The translations under genes and the position numbers were made by a program. The notes beneath the pieces were generated by a model. That model saw only the letters and a list, made by a program, of their open reading frames with translations. It did not search any database and had not been told where the DNA came from. Below are positions 11,706-24,283 of a stretch of DNA of 64,000 nt, in pieces. The DNA comes from Citrus sinensis (taxonomy: Eukaryota; Streptophyta; Magnoliopsida; Sapindales; Rutaceae). Location of the stretch: positions 9,096,001 to 9,160,000 of the forward strand of contig NC_068562.1 of the NCBI RefSeq assembly GCF_022201045.2, given 5' to 3'. Position 1 is the first letter of the stretch; every line of letters starts with the position of its first letter.

Positions 11706-14700
11706 TTATTGTTGTGCAGCCAGTTGGTTCTTCAACTCTTTCTTGTTCACCTGAAAGTGGCCAAAAAGAAAAAGTGAATAAAAGTAATGATTTAGTAACC
11801 TTTACATTCTCCCTTTAAATATGTTTCCCATTTTAGTAAAAGGACATGAAATGAAGTTTACGTGAGAAAAGAAATGAGATAGGCTTGCACTTTACCTTTC
11901 CCATAGCATTTCGAGGCAGAGAGTCCCACAAGAACAGACGAGTTGGCAGCTGAAAAGAAATAAGCATAGCAGTTATTAAAATGAATGCCTGAATCCGTTT
12001 GAACGAATTAATGAAAATAAACATTACATGCATGGCAAATTCGAACTGAATTGGATTCTCAACCACGAAACTACTCGAAGAAAGATGAAAAGGCTAAAAT
12101 AGGAGATGGATATGGGACATGAGAGCTAGATCAAAGGAGAGAAACAGAAACTTATTTGGATGCCTACTTGGTACATAAGCTGGAATAATGAAAGGAAGGG
12201 AAAAAAGACAAGTATTTCTGGCTGTTTTTGGCTTGCTGAGGCAGCAGAAGCAGCTAATAAAATCTGCAACCTGGTATGAATCTCGTCTAAGGCTTTAGCA
12301 GGAATGATAAATGAGGGGTGTACTAACGTTATGAAATCTTAAAGAGCGGAAAAAGTCTGTGTTTCATCCTTCACATCAATATGGATGCACTTTAAAACAA
12401 ATGATGAAAACATGCCATCAACGAATTTTAGTTTATCCACAGCTATCCAGTTAAAGGGGAAGAGAAAAAGAAAACAAATTGAGAGATGGTCAAGCAGCAA
12501 TACCTTGTACGGCGCAAGCTTGTCTTTAGCCCAGGTGCAGAGTTCTTGCAAGCTTAATACAGGCTTTGACTTCTCTTGATCTCTCTTTGCTTTTTCTTCA
12601 AGCACAATTATGGCACTTACAGCATCTCCATAGTCTTTGTCTGGCAAGCCCAATACACAACACTCCGCTACAGCTGGATGCTGAACAAAAGAAGTTTTTC
12701 TTCTCTCAGATATTATTTTGTTGAAATAATTTCTTGGTTTCTTACTTTTTTTTGTTCCAATTGGGAAAAGGAAAACTTTTGAAAGCAGAGAAAAATATGT
12801 GCTTGAAATGAGGAGACGTTAAGAACAACAGAAACAGTTTGAGAGGACAATGAGTGATTACCTCCAAAAGAACTGATTCAATTTCCAATGCAGATAATTT
12901 GTATCCACCAACCTTCATAATATCAGCACTAGTACCTATCAAAAAGTAACAAATTATTAACTTTAATGGGAAAAGGCAGTTAACAACTGCTGAACACTAA
13001 CACATGCTGTTGGCAATACATCTTAACAAATTGTACAACAATAAACATCTGTAATAAACTCAGAAAGTGCATTTCACGTATTTTTTTCACTCGTGACAGA
13101 AAATCTGTTCCCCCCCCCCCCCCCACGCGCCCAAACATATAGACATGTATGTAACAGTGACTATATATATATATATATATATATTGTATGGCATTTTATC
13201 ATAAGAGTATGGATTCTTAGCAGCAAGAAAATTTAGATAAAGAATATGCATGATCATAAAGTTATAAAGAAACATTAATACCACCAGCATTTCAATATTT
13301 AGACATGTATGTAACAGTGAATTCATTGTTTTCTCATATACATATCTGGTCAAACAAGACAATTTTTTAAGTTCATCAGCTAAAGGGAGCAAGCCATTTT
13401 GCTAACCACCAGCAGCACCAAAACAACAGCAAATTACGTAATGCATGTTGAGAAGGACATGATAGGTATCCTAAGTCATTAGCAAAAAGCTACACACAGA
13501 GGGATATGCTTATGGTCTACAAACAACAAAACAATTAGAGTACTAAGCTAATCTGAAAGTAGATCCCCTTACGGCCCAAAATGATGTAGTATCCATCTTC
13601 ATCCTGTTTCCCTGTGTCCCCAGTCTTGAAGAATCCATCAGCAGTAAATGAGTCCTTTGTTACCTACATGTTATCCAAGAAGCAAGAAATGAAATTACAT
13701 GAACTTTTCGTACTTCATGTAGTAGAAATCTTACGCAACTAGAGCAGTTTCATACTCATTGTCTAAAATAAATGCTAGAGTTTTCCAGGTCAATATAAAC
13801 TAAAGCAGAACTTAGCTAATATAAGCAAGATGATAGGGTGCGTGACTCCTACAAGCAAGATATTAGTTATTAATAGAAATGAGAAGAGAAAGAGGCTGCA
13901 TATGTCTGTCTATGTTGGACAGTCTGAGAGATAAATGAGCAACTACACAGAAGATAAAGAAAAATATGTACAGATGAATACCTCGGGAAGTTTCCAGTAT
14001 TCCTTAAACAAAGAAGGGCTTTTAACGCAAATCTCTCCTACTCCTGCTGCATCACTACCACTTTCATCTTCAGCAATCTTGACCTATCACAAACACAAAA
14101 ATGTCAGAGAAAATCTGCACTAAAAAAGACAGATTACAGAGTAATTCTGATTGAGAAAGGAAGAATAGGCACCAGAAGTCTAATATTCTTCCTTTCAAAG
14201 AGGAAAAAATTAAAGAACATTAATATTCTTCATTGATAATATACCAGACAGTAATTGTCATTACTTTGACGTCACTATTATCTAGCTGCATATGCATGAA
14301 TTATTTATAAGTTATGGAACTTCTTAAATTTCTTTTTCCATAAAATTTATGCAGCACTTAATTTCAATTAAGGTTGAAGTTTACAACAGAAGGATCATAC
14401 TAACCTGAACACCAGGAAGTGGATTGCCAACAGTGCCTGCCTTTCGTGCACCCCTTAAGGGATTTGATATTGCCATGACAAACTAAAGAAATCAAACCAA
14501 CATCATAACCATGTTGATACTTGTAAATTTTTAGAAAAATAATAATTGTCCATAAAGGCAACAGGAGGGCCATAGAAATGCCACCCACCAGCTGTTATTT
14601 TTTGGTCCATGTTTTGTGGGTGGTAGAAAAGAATCAACAAGTAGGTCACAAAAACAGCAGCAGCAGGGGGTGGGGGGGTGTGCCGTTTCTCTGGCCCTTC

Positions 14701-17700
14701 TGTTGTTGCCTTTATGGGCAAATAACAGTGCTCTTTTTAAAAAGTATATATATACTACAAGACATGAAATAAAAGGATAGCTAGAAAAGGGTCTTAAATA
14801 TGAGTTCGCTTACCTCTGTCATGCCATATCGTTCCAAAAGGCGATGCCCTGTGATAGTTTCCCATTGTTGCATGACAGGAAGAGGGAGTGCGGATGACCC
14901 ACACATCTGCGGAATAGAGATGAAAAGTATACTGTTACAAACACTCATCCATTGGCTTTTCACAGGATTAAACCCAAATGAAATTTACATGCCAATTTAC
15001 ATGATAGGATTACTATATTTTATTATATACTATATGGACTACAATATTGTTGCATAGTTTGAGTCAATATAGAACAAGAAAATGCATTAAACATATTAAA
15101 TGACTAATGAATGGAACCTTCCAGGATACAAACCATGAGGCGCAACTGTTTTGCGGCAGAAGCTGAAGCAGCTTGCAGCTCTGTGTCCATAGCTTCATAA
15201 CCTTGTATTAATCGTGTATACATTGTTGGAACCTATGTTAATACAAAAGATTAGACTATACCAATCCAACATTGAGTTTAACAATACTATACAAAAAAAA
15301 ATTGAATTTAGCACATTTAAACCACATGACAAGAACTACAATGCATTACATATAATTGAAATGTTTTCTTTTATTTGTAAATTAATTATCTCTTCAGAAG
15401 TGAAATCTAAATAGCAAGCTGAATAAATATTACAAGATACAATGCGCAAACTGCTGTCACTAATTCAAACACACTATAATCTTGGCAATTTCAAAGGAAA
15501 CACTAAATGATCTTATTACGTAGCATGTAAAGGTAGTGATGAAAATAAAATCTTATAACCAACTACCCAACAGTAACAGCCAAGTTAGTTACAATGCGCA
15601 TACCAAAATATTTTAACCTTTCAAAAATGACAAAAAGTATAAAAGGCATAAGCGCTGCCCTGTCAGAATAAAAATAACCTACATTTGCTTTCACAAGGTT
15701 AAAGTAAAGACTAATCTTACTCCTGTGAAAGCAGTTATTGCGTCACCAGCCCCATTGCCATTCACTGGATATGATTCACGCCATCTCTGCCAGATTCCCC
15801 TCACACTAAATTTTGGCATGAATTCAACCTTCAGTGGCATGATCAATCAATTACAACCAAAACAATTTGTAATTGTTCAGTAAGATAAAACAAAAGGAAT
15901 ATATATAGTGCAAAATGACTTACTGTGGCACCAGCATATAGCGGGGCAAGTAAGGCATTGAAAAGTCCATGGACATGTATACCGTAAGTTAAGGAGCAAT
16001 ATGTTCATATGTATTTGTAAGACACAAAGTAAGAAAACGCCAGCACCTAGCAAGAGGAATGTTCAACCTATAATCATAAGAAAAACAGCTACTGTAGCTT
16101 TCAGCATAGATATGTTCGATGGATATGATGTAGTGGTAAACAATGCAAAAATTGATCAGCTGATGTATATTCCCAAGCCTCGGTTAACATTTGAACCTGA
16201 AATTGAATCAAAGTTGCAGCAAGTGTTAACACGGAAATAAACATTGAGTAAGAAACTAAAGTCAAGGGAAGAAAACAATGCATAATTCAAAAGGGATAGC
16301 TATTAACAGTGTTGAAAAACCATAGATGCCACAAGCTTAACTTATTGTTTTAATGGACAACAATAGTATTCGAACTCCACCATAAACACAAATGCTATTT
16401 CACTAAAATGCCTCCTCACATCTTTGGCTGGATTTTATCAATGGCTATATATCTCCTCCCACAAAAATGCCTTCAAGCACAGAATTTGGATAAAATAATT
16501 GCTGCTAAAATTGGTTTAGAAACCGCAAATGCCAACTAATGAAACAAAATGCATCATATTATAAAATCTGTACAAGTGCAAAAAAATTAAAAGTAAAATA
16601 AAATCAATATTCAGATAGATTCTTCAGAGAGTGGCTGTCAAGAATTAAATTTTCTACGTTAAATAAACTAAGTTTTGCATACGAGTCTTGATAGTATGAG
16701 ATTTTATTTAAAGTTTACCGCAGGGCATAAAGACAAGAAATGAACTATATAATAAAGTGGGAGCCAAAAGTCATGAGATATGTAATACTTAGGCAAATAC
16801 CTGTGCAGCAATGCCTTTGTGTGTGTGGACAACTCCTTTAGGCTTCCCAGTTGTCCCACTCGTGTACACTATTAACGCTGGATCCTCACCTACATCATTG
16901 GAAATAACATAACTTTTCTTATGCGATCACAAGATAATTTCATGAGCTACCGAAACCTGCCCATATGATTTGATTATTGAATATCCTTAGGCTACCTCGT
17001 TGTCCGTCCATTTTTTCAGCCTGGGACTGATCAAACACTGTTGTCTCTGAAGATACGTTGGGAACAGGGGGAATTAGAGAAAATTTAGCACCACTCTTAG
17101 CAGCAACGCTTTGCAAGACCTCACGATAATCTTCAGTGCTTAGAACCATGGATATATCCTACAATCAAATTTAAACGAAAGTTCAAATTTTCATGCACAA
17201 CTAAAAACATGATTACAGGAAGGGAACTTCATCAGGGCGTACTGAATCATGCATCACATGCAGGAGCTCAGACTCAGGGTAGCTGAGTGCAAGTGGAACT
17301 GCAATACATCCGCTGAACCAAGTCCCAAGTACTCCTGCAACAAACTCAAATGAAGGCTTCGCCACAATTCCTATTCGTGCTCCACATCCTCCAGCTAGCA
17401 CAGCTGAATTCTCATTTTTGGTCTTTTCACTAGTCTGAATATAAAATGATAGAAATTTTCAAAGTTGAGAGATGAATGAAACTGGAACTCACTCCTTCAA
17501 TGCATAGACACATCATGTATATCAGACTATAAACACAGAGGGTAAATGAATATGTAACCAAATTAATAATACACGTGCACTGACAAACATAACTAAGAGT
17601 ACAAATGACTGAAAACTGTTACACTTTAAGTATTAACAAGTAATCACACTTACGCAAGATCAAAGAACATCAGAACAGGTGATTCAAACTCACAGTTTTA

Positions 17701-18696
17701 AGGTCATTACTGCACAAGAGACTAGATATTCTTAATGCAGATGACACAAGTTGATCATAACTGTAACTCTTTTGATCTGCTCTAATTGCAACACTGTCAC
17801 GAGCCATAGAACGCTTTTTGTATGCAGCTTTGAAGACCTCCATAAATGAATTAGAATGAAAAGCTGCAAAAAATAAAAATAAAATAAAATAAAAGTGTAG
17901 AGTGTTAAGCAAACTTGATGTATAACGCATATTACCATGAAATAAACCCTTTTTAGATTTTTTTTTTTGCACAAAATTTCTTCAAACTGTCCCATGCCAT
18001 AAATCTTAGGTCCAATACAATCAAGCCGAAAACAGAATAAGCTTGAGGTATGTTGAGGAGTGCTAATTAATAATCAAACATTTACTAATTAATTGCTGAA
18101 ATAACACTAAAATTTACAATTCAACCAGCAAATAGACACACTGTTTCTTTTCTTTATATTTTTATTTGTCTGGAACAATGCTAGATAAATCACTCGCAAA
18201 ACTTCCTCAAAATTTGATGATCATTTCATACACGGTCACATATGAGGGTCCTAAAATGGAACTTATTTCACAATCAAGTTCAAGAATTCATCAATATTTA
18301 AAGTAAAAATCAACGATCCCACAATTTAACAAAGAAGAGACTTAATGTCTAACACATGCAAACATCAAAACAGTACCCCAAAAAAATAAATAAATAAAAA
18401 CAATTATCCATTCGAATCACTATAAAACGGAAACCGAGTGAGGCATTTCGTCGAGCATTAAACCAACATTCCAGACACAAATAACCAAACAAAATACAAA
18501 CAAGGAGCCACTTACAGGAGCGAAAGCGAGCTTGTGGGAACCGAAACGGGGTCGTTCTCCTGGCGAAAAGAGCTTCGAAATTGTTAGAAAATAAGAGACG
18601 TTCCCGGCCCAAACGACAAGTATGCAAAAACGAAGACGAAGATGATCTCCTCAAGTTAAAGACGGTGATAGCTTTTAATGAGGGGCTAGTTCTCAT
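11706..18696 (-). CDS. AAE13: Malonate--CoA ligase (malonyl-CoA synthetase), 17 exons
   Basis: Activates malonate to malonyl-CoA with ATP and CoA. Exons in coding order: 18696-18516, 17863-17694, 17434-17243, 17158-16996, 16889-16801, 16196-16127, 15976-15924, 15828-15721, 15232-15134, 14906-14814, 14482-14405, 14083-13982, 13663-13573, 12935-12862, 12680-12504, 11949-11896, 11750-11706. The joined frame is 612 aa, close to the Arabidopsis length. Visible motifs are the AMP-binding loop [12 protein letters not shown] (243-254), YGMTE (402-406), [31 protein letters not shown], and the catalytic lysine at the end of NAMGK (K598). The first exon is Ser/Arg-rich like a mitochondrial presequence. 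A second Met (M68, [12 protein letters not shown]) would start a cytosolic form, as reported for Arabidopsis AAE13. Intron 6 looks like an AT-AC intron. Confidence 0.95.
13110..13184. repeat. Poly-C tract and (AT)n microsatellite in an AAE13 intron
   Basis: A run of about 15 C bases (13110-13124) is followed by an alternating AT tract (13162-13184) within intron 13. Assembly length here may be unreliable. Confidence 0.85.
15977..16126 (-). other. AAE13: Putative U12-type AT-AC intron in AAE13
   Basis: Exon 6 cannot end at a GT. The frame needed to keep the family sequence CLPLHHVHGLFN requires the exon to stop after CTACATC, where the intron begins ATATCCATCG. It must resume at ATGTCCATGG, preceded by GGTATAC. 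Thus the intron starts AT and ends AC. The sequence TCCTTAAC at 15988-15995 matches the U12 branch-site consensus (TTCCTTRAC) and lies about a dozen bases from the 3' border. The first six donor bases match the U12 ATATCC core; the next ones (ATCG) deviate. The 150-base length and the overall 1839-base coding total (divisible by three) support the junction. Confidence 0.85.
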
Positions 18697-20212
18697 ATTA
18701 TTTATTACAAAAAAAAAAAGAAAAAAAGAAATTAGGTGGAAAATTTATGCGGGTATTAATAAATTTTTTTACTGGTTTGATCGGTCAATCAATGCTGGCC
18801 AAAACAGTTAGGCGGCAGTACTAGCAGAGCCTTCAATTCAGTTGCTTCTTGTTAGTTTTTGGGTTGAATTTTTTTTTTTTTTTTTTTATTGATTTTGGCT
18901 TCGTGAATTGAAAATGGCGCTGTCTTAGCATATGGAATTGGTTTTCGAATTGATTAAGCTTGTTTTGAATTCTTGGCAACGTGCTTGGTTAGTTCTGCGA
19001 AAGTTCGTTATTTAACGTTATGTGTGGCCAAAAATTACCTCCAACAGTTATCATTTTTGTTTGCATAGAATTTAATGACTAGACTAGGAGGCTTGTTTGT
19101 TAAAGGCCTTAAATCTGAAATTTTATATATTTCAGGCTTGTTATTAAATTTATTTTTTAAAAAATTTATGTTCGATTTTCAGGTATTTTATTAGATAAAT
19201 ATAAAAATAAAATTTTATAATTTTTATTTAAATGAAAAAAAATTGAATGAGAAATAAATATCATATCGATTAATTTTTTACGGCAAAAATTTCTAGAAAA
19301 TAAAGAATTTTTAGAAAAAAGAAGCTATTAATATTTTATTAATATTGTAATTTGCAAACCGATGTAAACAAAGTAAAAATTAGGATTTCTTTTTAATGTA
19401 AGCCCAAAATTTGTTCAAAAAAAATAAAAGCCTGACATTCGCTTAGAAACAACCCATAAAAAAATTATAACCCCAACAATGTTGCGGCCCAGCTCTTATG
19501 GCATTACGGAATGCACTAACGCGCCATGATTTGGAAGCTTCACACTTCGCATCGCAGCCTATATTCACTCAAAGGAAGAAGAATGAAAGCTTTGTTATTC
19601 ACAAAAAAAAAAAAAAAAAAGAGATTACGTATCAAAGATTAATTTTACAGAGACTCTCAAAGCACTTTCTTTCTCTCAATTTAATCAGAAATGACTCATA
19701 AAATCAGCCCCAAAACGCCGTTTTCTGGAATCGGAAATCTAAACTAACTTAACTGTCCTGCTAACGGTCAAGCCACGCCAGCATAACAGAATTTAACTGA
19801 TTTTCTTATTTAAAATTACTAATTTTGAAATGGAACATCTTCAACAGGTTTCCCGATCAGCCATGCTATAACGTCATGTTCAACCTGCCTGTCTCAAGAT
19901 CAACCGTCGAAAACCAGACGTCAGAGCACTTGACTCGTCCCCCTTCATTCGACTTGGATTTCCCAATTCACCATGAGAAGTGAATGCGATATCATCATGT
20001 TCGACGTGCTCCTTGACACCGGAAATATCCTTGTATTTAATTTGATACTGATTCTGTGGCATCTGAAATCACGTATCTTGCTGCCCATGTTATGTTAATT
20101 CTTGGTATTTAAAAGAAATTAAAATGGTATTCATCGAAGACTATCTAAGATTTTTTTTTTTAAAAAAAAAAAAGAAGCCAGTTACCTTGTGCAACATCAA
20201 AGCAGACATGAA
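18697..20212. other. Upstream region of AAE13 and intergenic DNA
   Basis: Probably contains the AAE13 promoter near 18700-18900. The remainder is AT-rich with A and T homopolymers. A short minus-strand frame at 19880-20062 contains EHVEHDDIAFTSHGELGNPS but I do not recognise it. Confidence 0.4.
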
Positions 20213-20535
20213 TTACTCGAGATGCTTGCGAAGACAACATTTTGTGTTATTATTCAGCAACTTCAGTATTGATTCCCCCCTTGATACTATGAAGAAAAAT
20301 TGAAAATACAAGCAATTAGCATGGCTGAAACGCTTACATGCCTTGAATATTCGTAATTGTAAAATATTCTGATGACTAGGCAGTAGGTATCCAGGTTGAG
20401 AAAATCCAACATCATACACTTTCGTGATATTCAAGGTAGCGTGTTTCGTCCTAATTCCACAAAGTTTGTGTGTTGTACCGTCCTTTGAACAAATGTACGC
20501 ATCCCCCTGGAATCAAGCATCCATTGCACCTGTAA
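20213..20535 (-). other. Unidentified coding-like fragment
   Basis: A minus-strand frame reads through residues such as LNITKVYDVGFSQPGYLLPS. Just before it another stretch, read in the same frame, gives DAYICSKDGTTHKLCGIRTK. The composition looks protein-like and a possible acceptor (AG before GTGCAATGG) lies near 20530. No start, family or full exon set was found. It may be a fragment of a lost gene. I do not recognise it. Confidence 0.3.
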
Positions 20536-21049
20536 TATTAGTTCATCATAAATAGCAAGATCATTTGAAGTGACAGAAAACAAAAACAAGCATAGAAGAA
20601 GAGGAGTACATATAAGATATGTGCACGGCCAGTTACCTTGTCCGTTTTTCTTGTATCGACATCAGACATGAATAACTCAAGACAGTCACTGAATGCTAGT
20701 GAAAACAAGATTTGACAACTTGGATATCACTAAGAACATTTCTTCTTACGCCTGCAAGAATTGTCAAATGATTTAAACATTTATTATCACTTGTTAATTA
20801 GTTTACAAATAGCAACAATCTTAAGAGGTCGAGGAGAAGAAGAGATTACGTGGTGATTGGTGTAACTGAAGCTGCGTTGATAATTGATCAAGGGCCTCCT
20901 TGCAAATACTGGAAACCAATTTGAATGTTAGGAATGTGGGATATCTTAGGCCATTCCTCTCCTGTTTCCTTACTGCAACGTCTTTGCAAATTAGAACTCT
21001 TCGATGCCGCCAAGTTTTGCAGTGTTGTCATCCGACGAAGGAAGTTGGA

Positions 21050-21420
21050 CAAGTTGTCTACCCGTCCAAGTGATACTCTTCGATTCTGTTTAGAGGACGA
21101 TGATTTGCTGTGGATGTAGATGATTTGCTGGACAAGTTGTCTACCCGTCAAAGTGATACTCTTCGATTCTGTTTATAGAGTGGTCATTTCCTTCATATGA
21201 TTAGCCGTTCCATCATCTTGTTCAACGGTAGTCTTCAATTAACATCCTGAATGTATTATTTATTTTGCAAACCTCTTATGAAGTTATCTAAACCTTTTTG
21301 TCAATTACACGTTTGCTGATGAGGCTGGATGTTGGTATATGGAGTGATTGGATTCTAGTTCATGGAGGCAGAATTGAAGAAGAAAATATGTTCCGGTTTC
21401 ATTTGTATGTTATTGTGCAT
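21050..21420 (+). pseudogene. 3' tail fragment of an F-box/LRR gene
   Basis: Matches the last exon and 3' flank of the F-box gene on its right (about 26660-26990), including the codons for LSTRPSxTLRF and the downstream GAAGAAAATATG stretch. Within it the segment GACAAGTTGTCTACCCGTC is present twice (near 21049 and 21134), a local tandem duplication. No F-box or LRR exon precedes it, so it is a relic of a third family member. Confidence 0.75.
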
Positions 21421-21429
21421 GGCTCAAAC

Positions 21430-22089
21430 GAATTATGTTAATTGTAGAAAGTCAGTTTGGGCTCGCAGAAAATAGATCCGTTTCTTTCTTGTCCATTTAG
21501 TAAGGCCCAAAAGGCAACTGAACTGAATTCTCTGAATAGTGGTTTGTACTTTCTAGGGAAAACTGAGTCCAGATTCATCATAAAATCCATTTTTAACTGA
21601 AATTACTTAAATAACCAAAGGCATTTGATTCATCTCTTATTTTAAATGGAAATTTAATTAAATTATTATTTTTAAATCGAACTTTTAACATCCACGTTAT
21701 TGCATAAATTGATTGAAAAAAATTTTTTTTTTTGAGAAAATTATAAAAATTTAGAGTTATAAAGTAGAAATTATGTAATAAAAATATAATAATTTAAAAT
21801 TTAGTGATTTGTATGTAAATAAAAACTAAAAAGAAAATACTTTTTTTTAGGGTGAAACTCTATGGGATTATGGTTAATTTTACTATATGGGTTTGTACTT
21901 ATAAATTAAGTTGGGGTATTTTAAGAAATAAATTTGAAAGGGGTGTCAGAAGGATTTTAAAAGTACCACTCATCTGAAAATTTTTACTTGATCCGCAAAC
22001 CGAAGAAAATTTGTTTAGTGCTACCGTAGGAGTGCACATGCCATATGTTCTTTCATTGCTTTTTGTTTTTCTAAAGTGATATAAAATCG
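21430..22089. other. AT-rich intergenic DNA
   Basis: No gene or transposon end was recognised. Confidence 0.45.
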
Positions 22090-23588
22090 TTTGAATGGGA
22101 AAGATAATTTGGTAAAAGTATATATTTTAAAAAAAATAAATAATTTTTATTGTGGGTATTAATTAGTTGAGCTAGTAAAATAATATCTCATAAACTGACC
22201 CGCTAGATAAAATATATAAATGTATTGAAAGAGAAAAAAAATAGAGTTTTGCTAATGAAACTTACAACTCTTGTAAAATATGTAAAAGGAAATATGTCTT
22301 TTTCACCCCTAAGGCTTGATGTAATAACTCATTTCATTTTTATTGTTTAAAAAACAGCTCATTCATCCTTATTTTTTAAGCAATAGCCCAAAACACCCTT
22401 TCATTAATTTACTGTTATTATATTATATAATTTATTGAAGGTAAAATAAGATTTCTAAATAATGATGAATTATTTTAAAATAAACTCTCTAACACAAATA
22501 AAAAACATCTAGCTTTAAGGATAACTTAATAAATAAACAATAATAACATTAAATAATATGTAAATATATATATATTTAGGACCAAAAAAAAACATGAATT
22601 TCACAGGCACTAGAGTAATTTGTTTTATCCTTAACTTTAATATGGTCGAGATAAACAAATAAATAATCAATCAGTAATGTTATTCTATCAAAAGTAATTA
22701 CAAACTCCTTCATTTACTTAGAAAATATGTACTAAATACATTACAACATATATTTAAAAATACTACTGAATAAAATACAATGCACTGGATTGTATTTTTT
22801 TTTTAATCTTTTAGTTTATTCTTGATCTTACTATAAACAATGATTCCTGACTGAAAAGAATTATTATTATTATTTAGTTGACTTCATTAAAAAAAATTAA
22901 TAAACACACACACACACATGTTGCAAATTCTTTAATATTATTTTTGTTTCATTAAGTTATCATTAAATTTTAAATTTATACAAAAAGTCAAATGTTATTT
23001 AATTATTCTTCAAATTTTTATTTTAAAAAGCTTTACATTTATTCAACTGAAAATCCTATTTTGTCCTCAATAAATTATAGAGTAGACTAATTATAAATTT
23101 ATGGAAGGTTATTTTGGGTTATTATTTGAAAAATAAGGATGAAACGAGTTATTGTTTAAAAAGTAAAAATAAATAAGCTATTATATTAAACCCTAGGGAT
23201 GACAAGAGCTTTTTCCCTGTGTAAAAACTAGTAATATAATAATAGAATCTAATATCATGTTACATTAACTAGAAGTTACATTAGTTGTAACTTAACAAGA
23301 TCCCAATTTATGGGAAAGACAATTTGGTAAAAGTATATATTTGAAAAATAAAAAAAATTATATAATTTTTATTGTGGTTATTAATTAGTTGAGCTACTAA
23401 AATAATATCTCATAAACTGACCCGCTAGATAAAATATATTAATGTATTGAACGATAAAAAAAAAAAAAGAATTTTGTTAAGTTACAACTTATGAAACTTA
23501 CAAATCTTACAAAATATGTAAAAGCTAGTAATATAATAATAGAATCTAATATCATGTTACATTAATTGTAAGTTACATTAGTTGTAAC

Positions 23589-23592
<4 letters not shown>
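22090..23592. repeat. Direct repeat pair, left copy split by a MITE
   Basis: About 22090-22287 continuing at 23218-23296 matches about 23307-23592. Shared landmarks are AACTGACCCGCTAGATAAAA, AATATGTAAAAG, CTAGTAATATAATAATAGAA and TTACATTAGTTGTAACTTAA. The second copy is uninterrupted and so shows the empty insertion site of the MITE at 22288-23217. The nature of the repeated unit is unknown. Confidence 0.8.
22288..23217. mobile_element. Mutator-like MITE with about 9-bp target duplication
   Basis: Long imperfect terminal inverted repeats of about 100 bases: the left end begins GGAAATATGTCTTTTTCACC and the reverse complement of the right end begins GGGAAAAAGCTCTTGTCATC. Inner stretches match as well (AATAACTCATTTCA-type against AATAACTCGTTTCA). 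Flanks TATGTAAAA and TGTGTAAAA form a 9-bp duplication with one mismatch, as expected for Mutator-type insertion. There is no transposase frame. Confidence 0.75.

Positions 23593-23630
<38 letters not shown>
23592..23630. repeat. (AT)n microsatellite
   Basis: An uninterrupted alternating AT tract of about 39 bases. Confidence 0.9.
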
Positions 23631-23631
<1 letters not shown>

Positions 23632-24283
23632 CTCACCAAATTTATGATCTATTTGCTAAATAGGTTCGGCAACTTGTTTTTTCTTTAGTTCTTATTTAGG
23701 TCATACTCATACTCAAACGCAGTACCGCCGCTTTGACACTTGTATTGGGAATTTCAAATTTGGAAACACAAATGGGTGTCAAACTTATATTGGATGAGCT
23801 CCGAAACGAAATGACACGCACGCAGCACATGTTGCACCTAAGTTCCTCTCTTTTGTAAAAGCTTTAGGGCTTTACCAAATGCCCCTCAAGGTTACTTTCC
23901 GCATCAACTGTCTTACTCGAGCAGCTTGGTGAGTCGTGTGTGCTCTTGCTACAGCATTAACTGGTAACATCCTTGGAATGTGCTTGTTTTATTTTTTATT
24001 TTTTATTTTTTAATTATTCTTTTGGTTAAAAGTCCCATTATATAATTTGTTTGATTTATGTTTCTTTAATAAGTTTAATCTATTTTATTTAGAACTGTGT
24101 GTTCTTTTTGGCACGAAATTTTTTGACAGTTAAATGTTTACTGTCTGAAGTTCAAAAAGCTAAATTGAGAATATTCTTGCCCCCTTTTTGTGTCTTTTTT
24201 TTTTTTTTTTTTTGTAAATAAACGCATGAATTATTAATAGCACTGGTGATGGAAATGTATGAAAATTGCAGATTTTCAAAGTT
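23631..24283. other. Upstream region of the F-box gene
   Basis: Presumed promoter and 5' leader. A CAG at 24269-24271 just before the start could be a splice acceptor for an upstream non-coding exon, because the tandem copy has a similar AATTGCAG before its start region. Confidence 0.4.

Noticed and set aside
15924..16196. AAE13 as a pseudogene because exon 6 lacks a GT donor
   Set aside because: An AT-AC junction with a U12 branch site restores the conserved frame, and all other exons join cleanly to 612 aa.
16001..16240. A plus-strand open frame of 79 codons in the AAE13 region
   Set aside because: It is antisense to exon 6 and its introns; the minus strand encodes the conserved synthetase residues.
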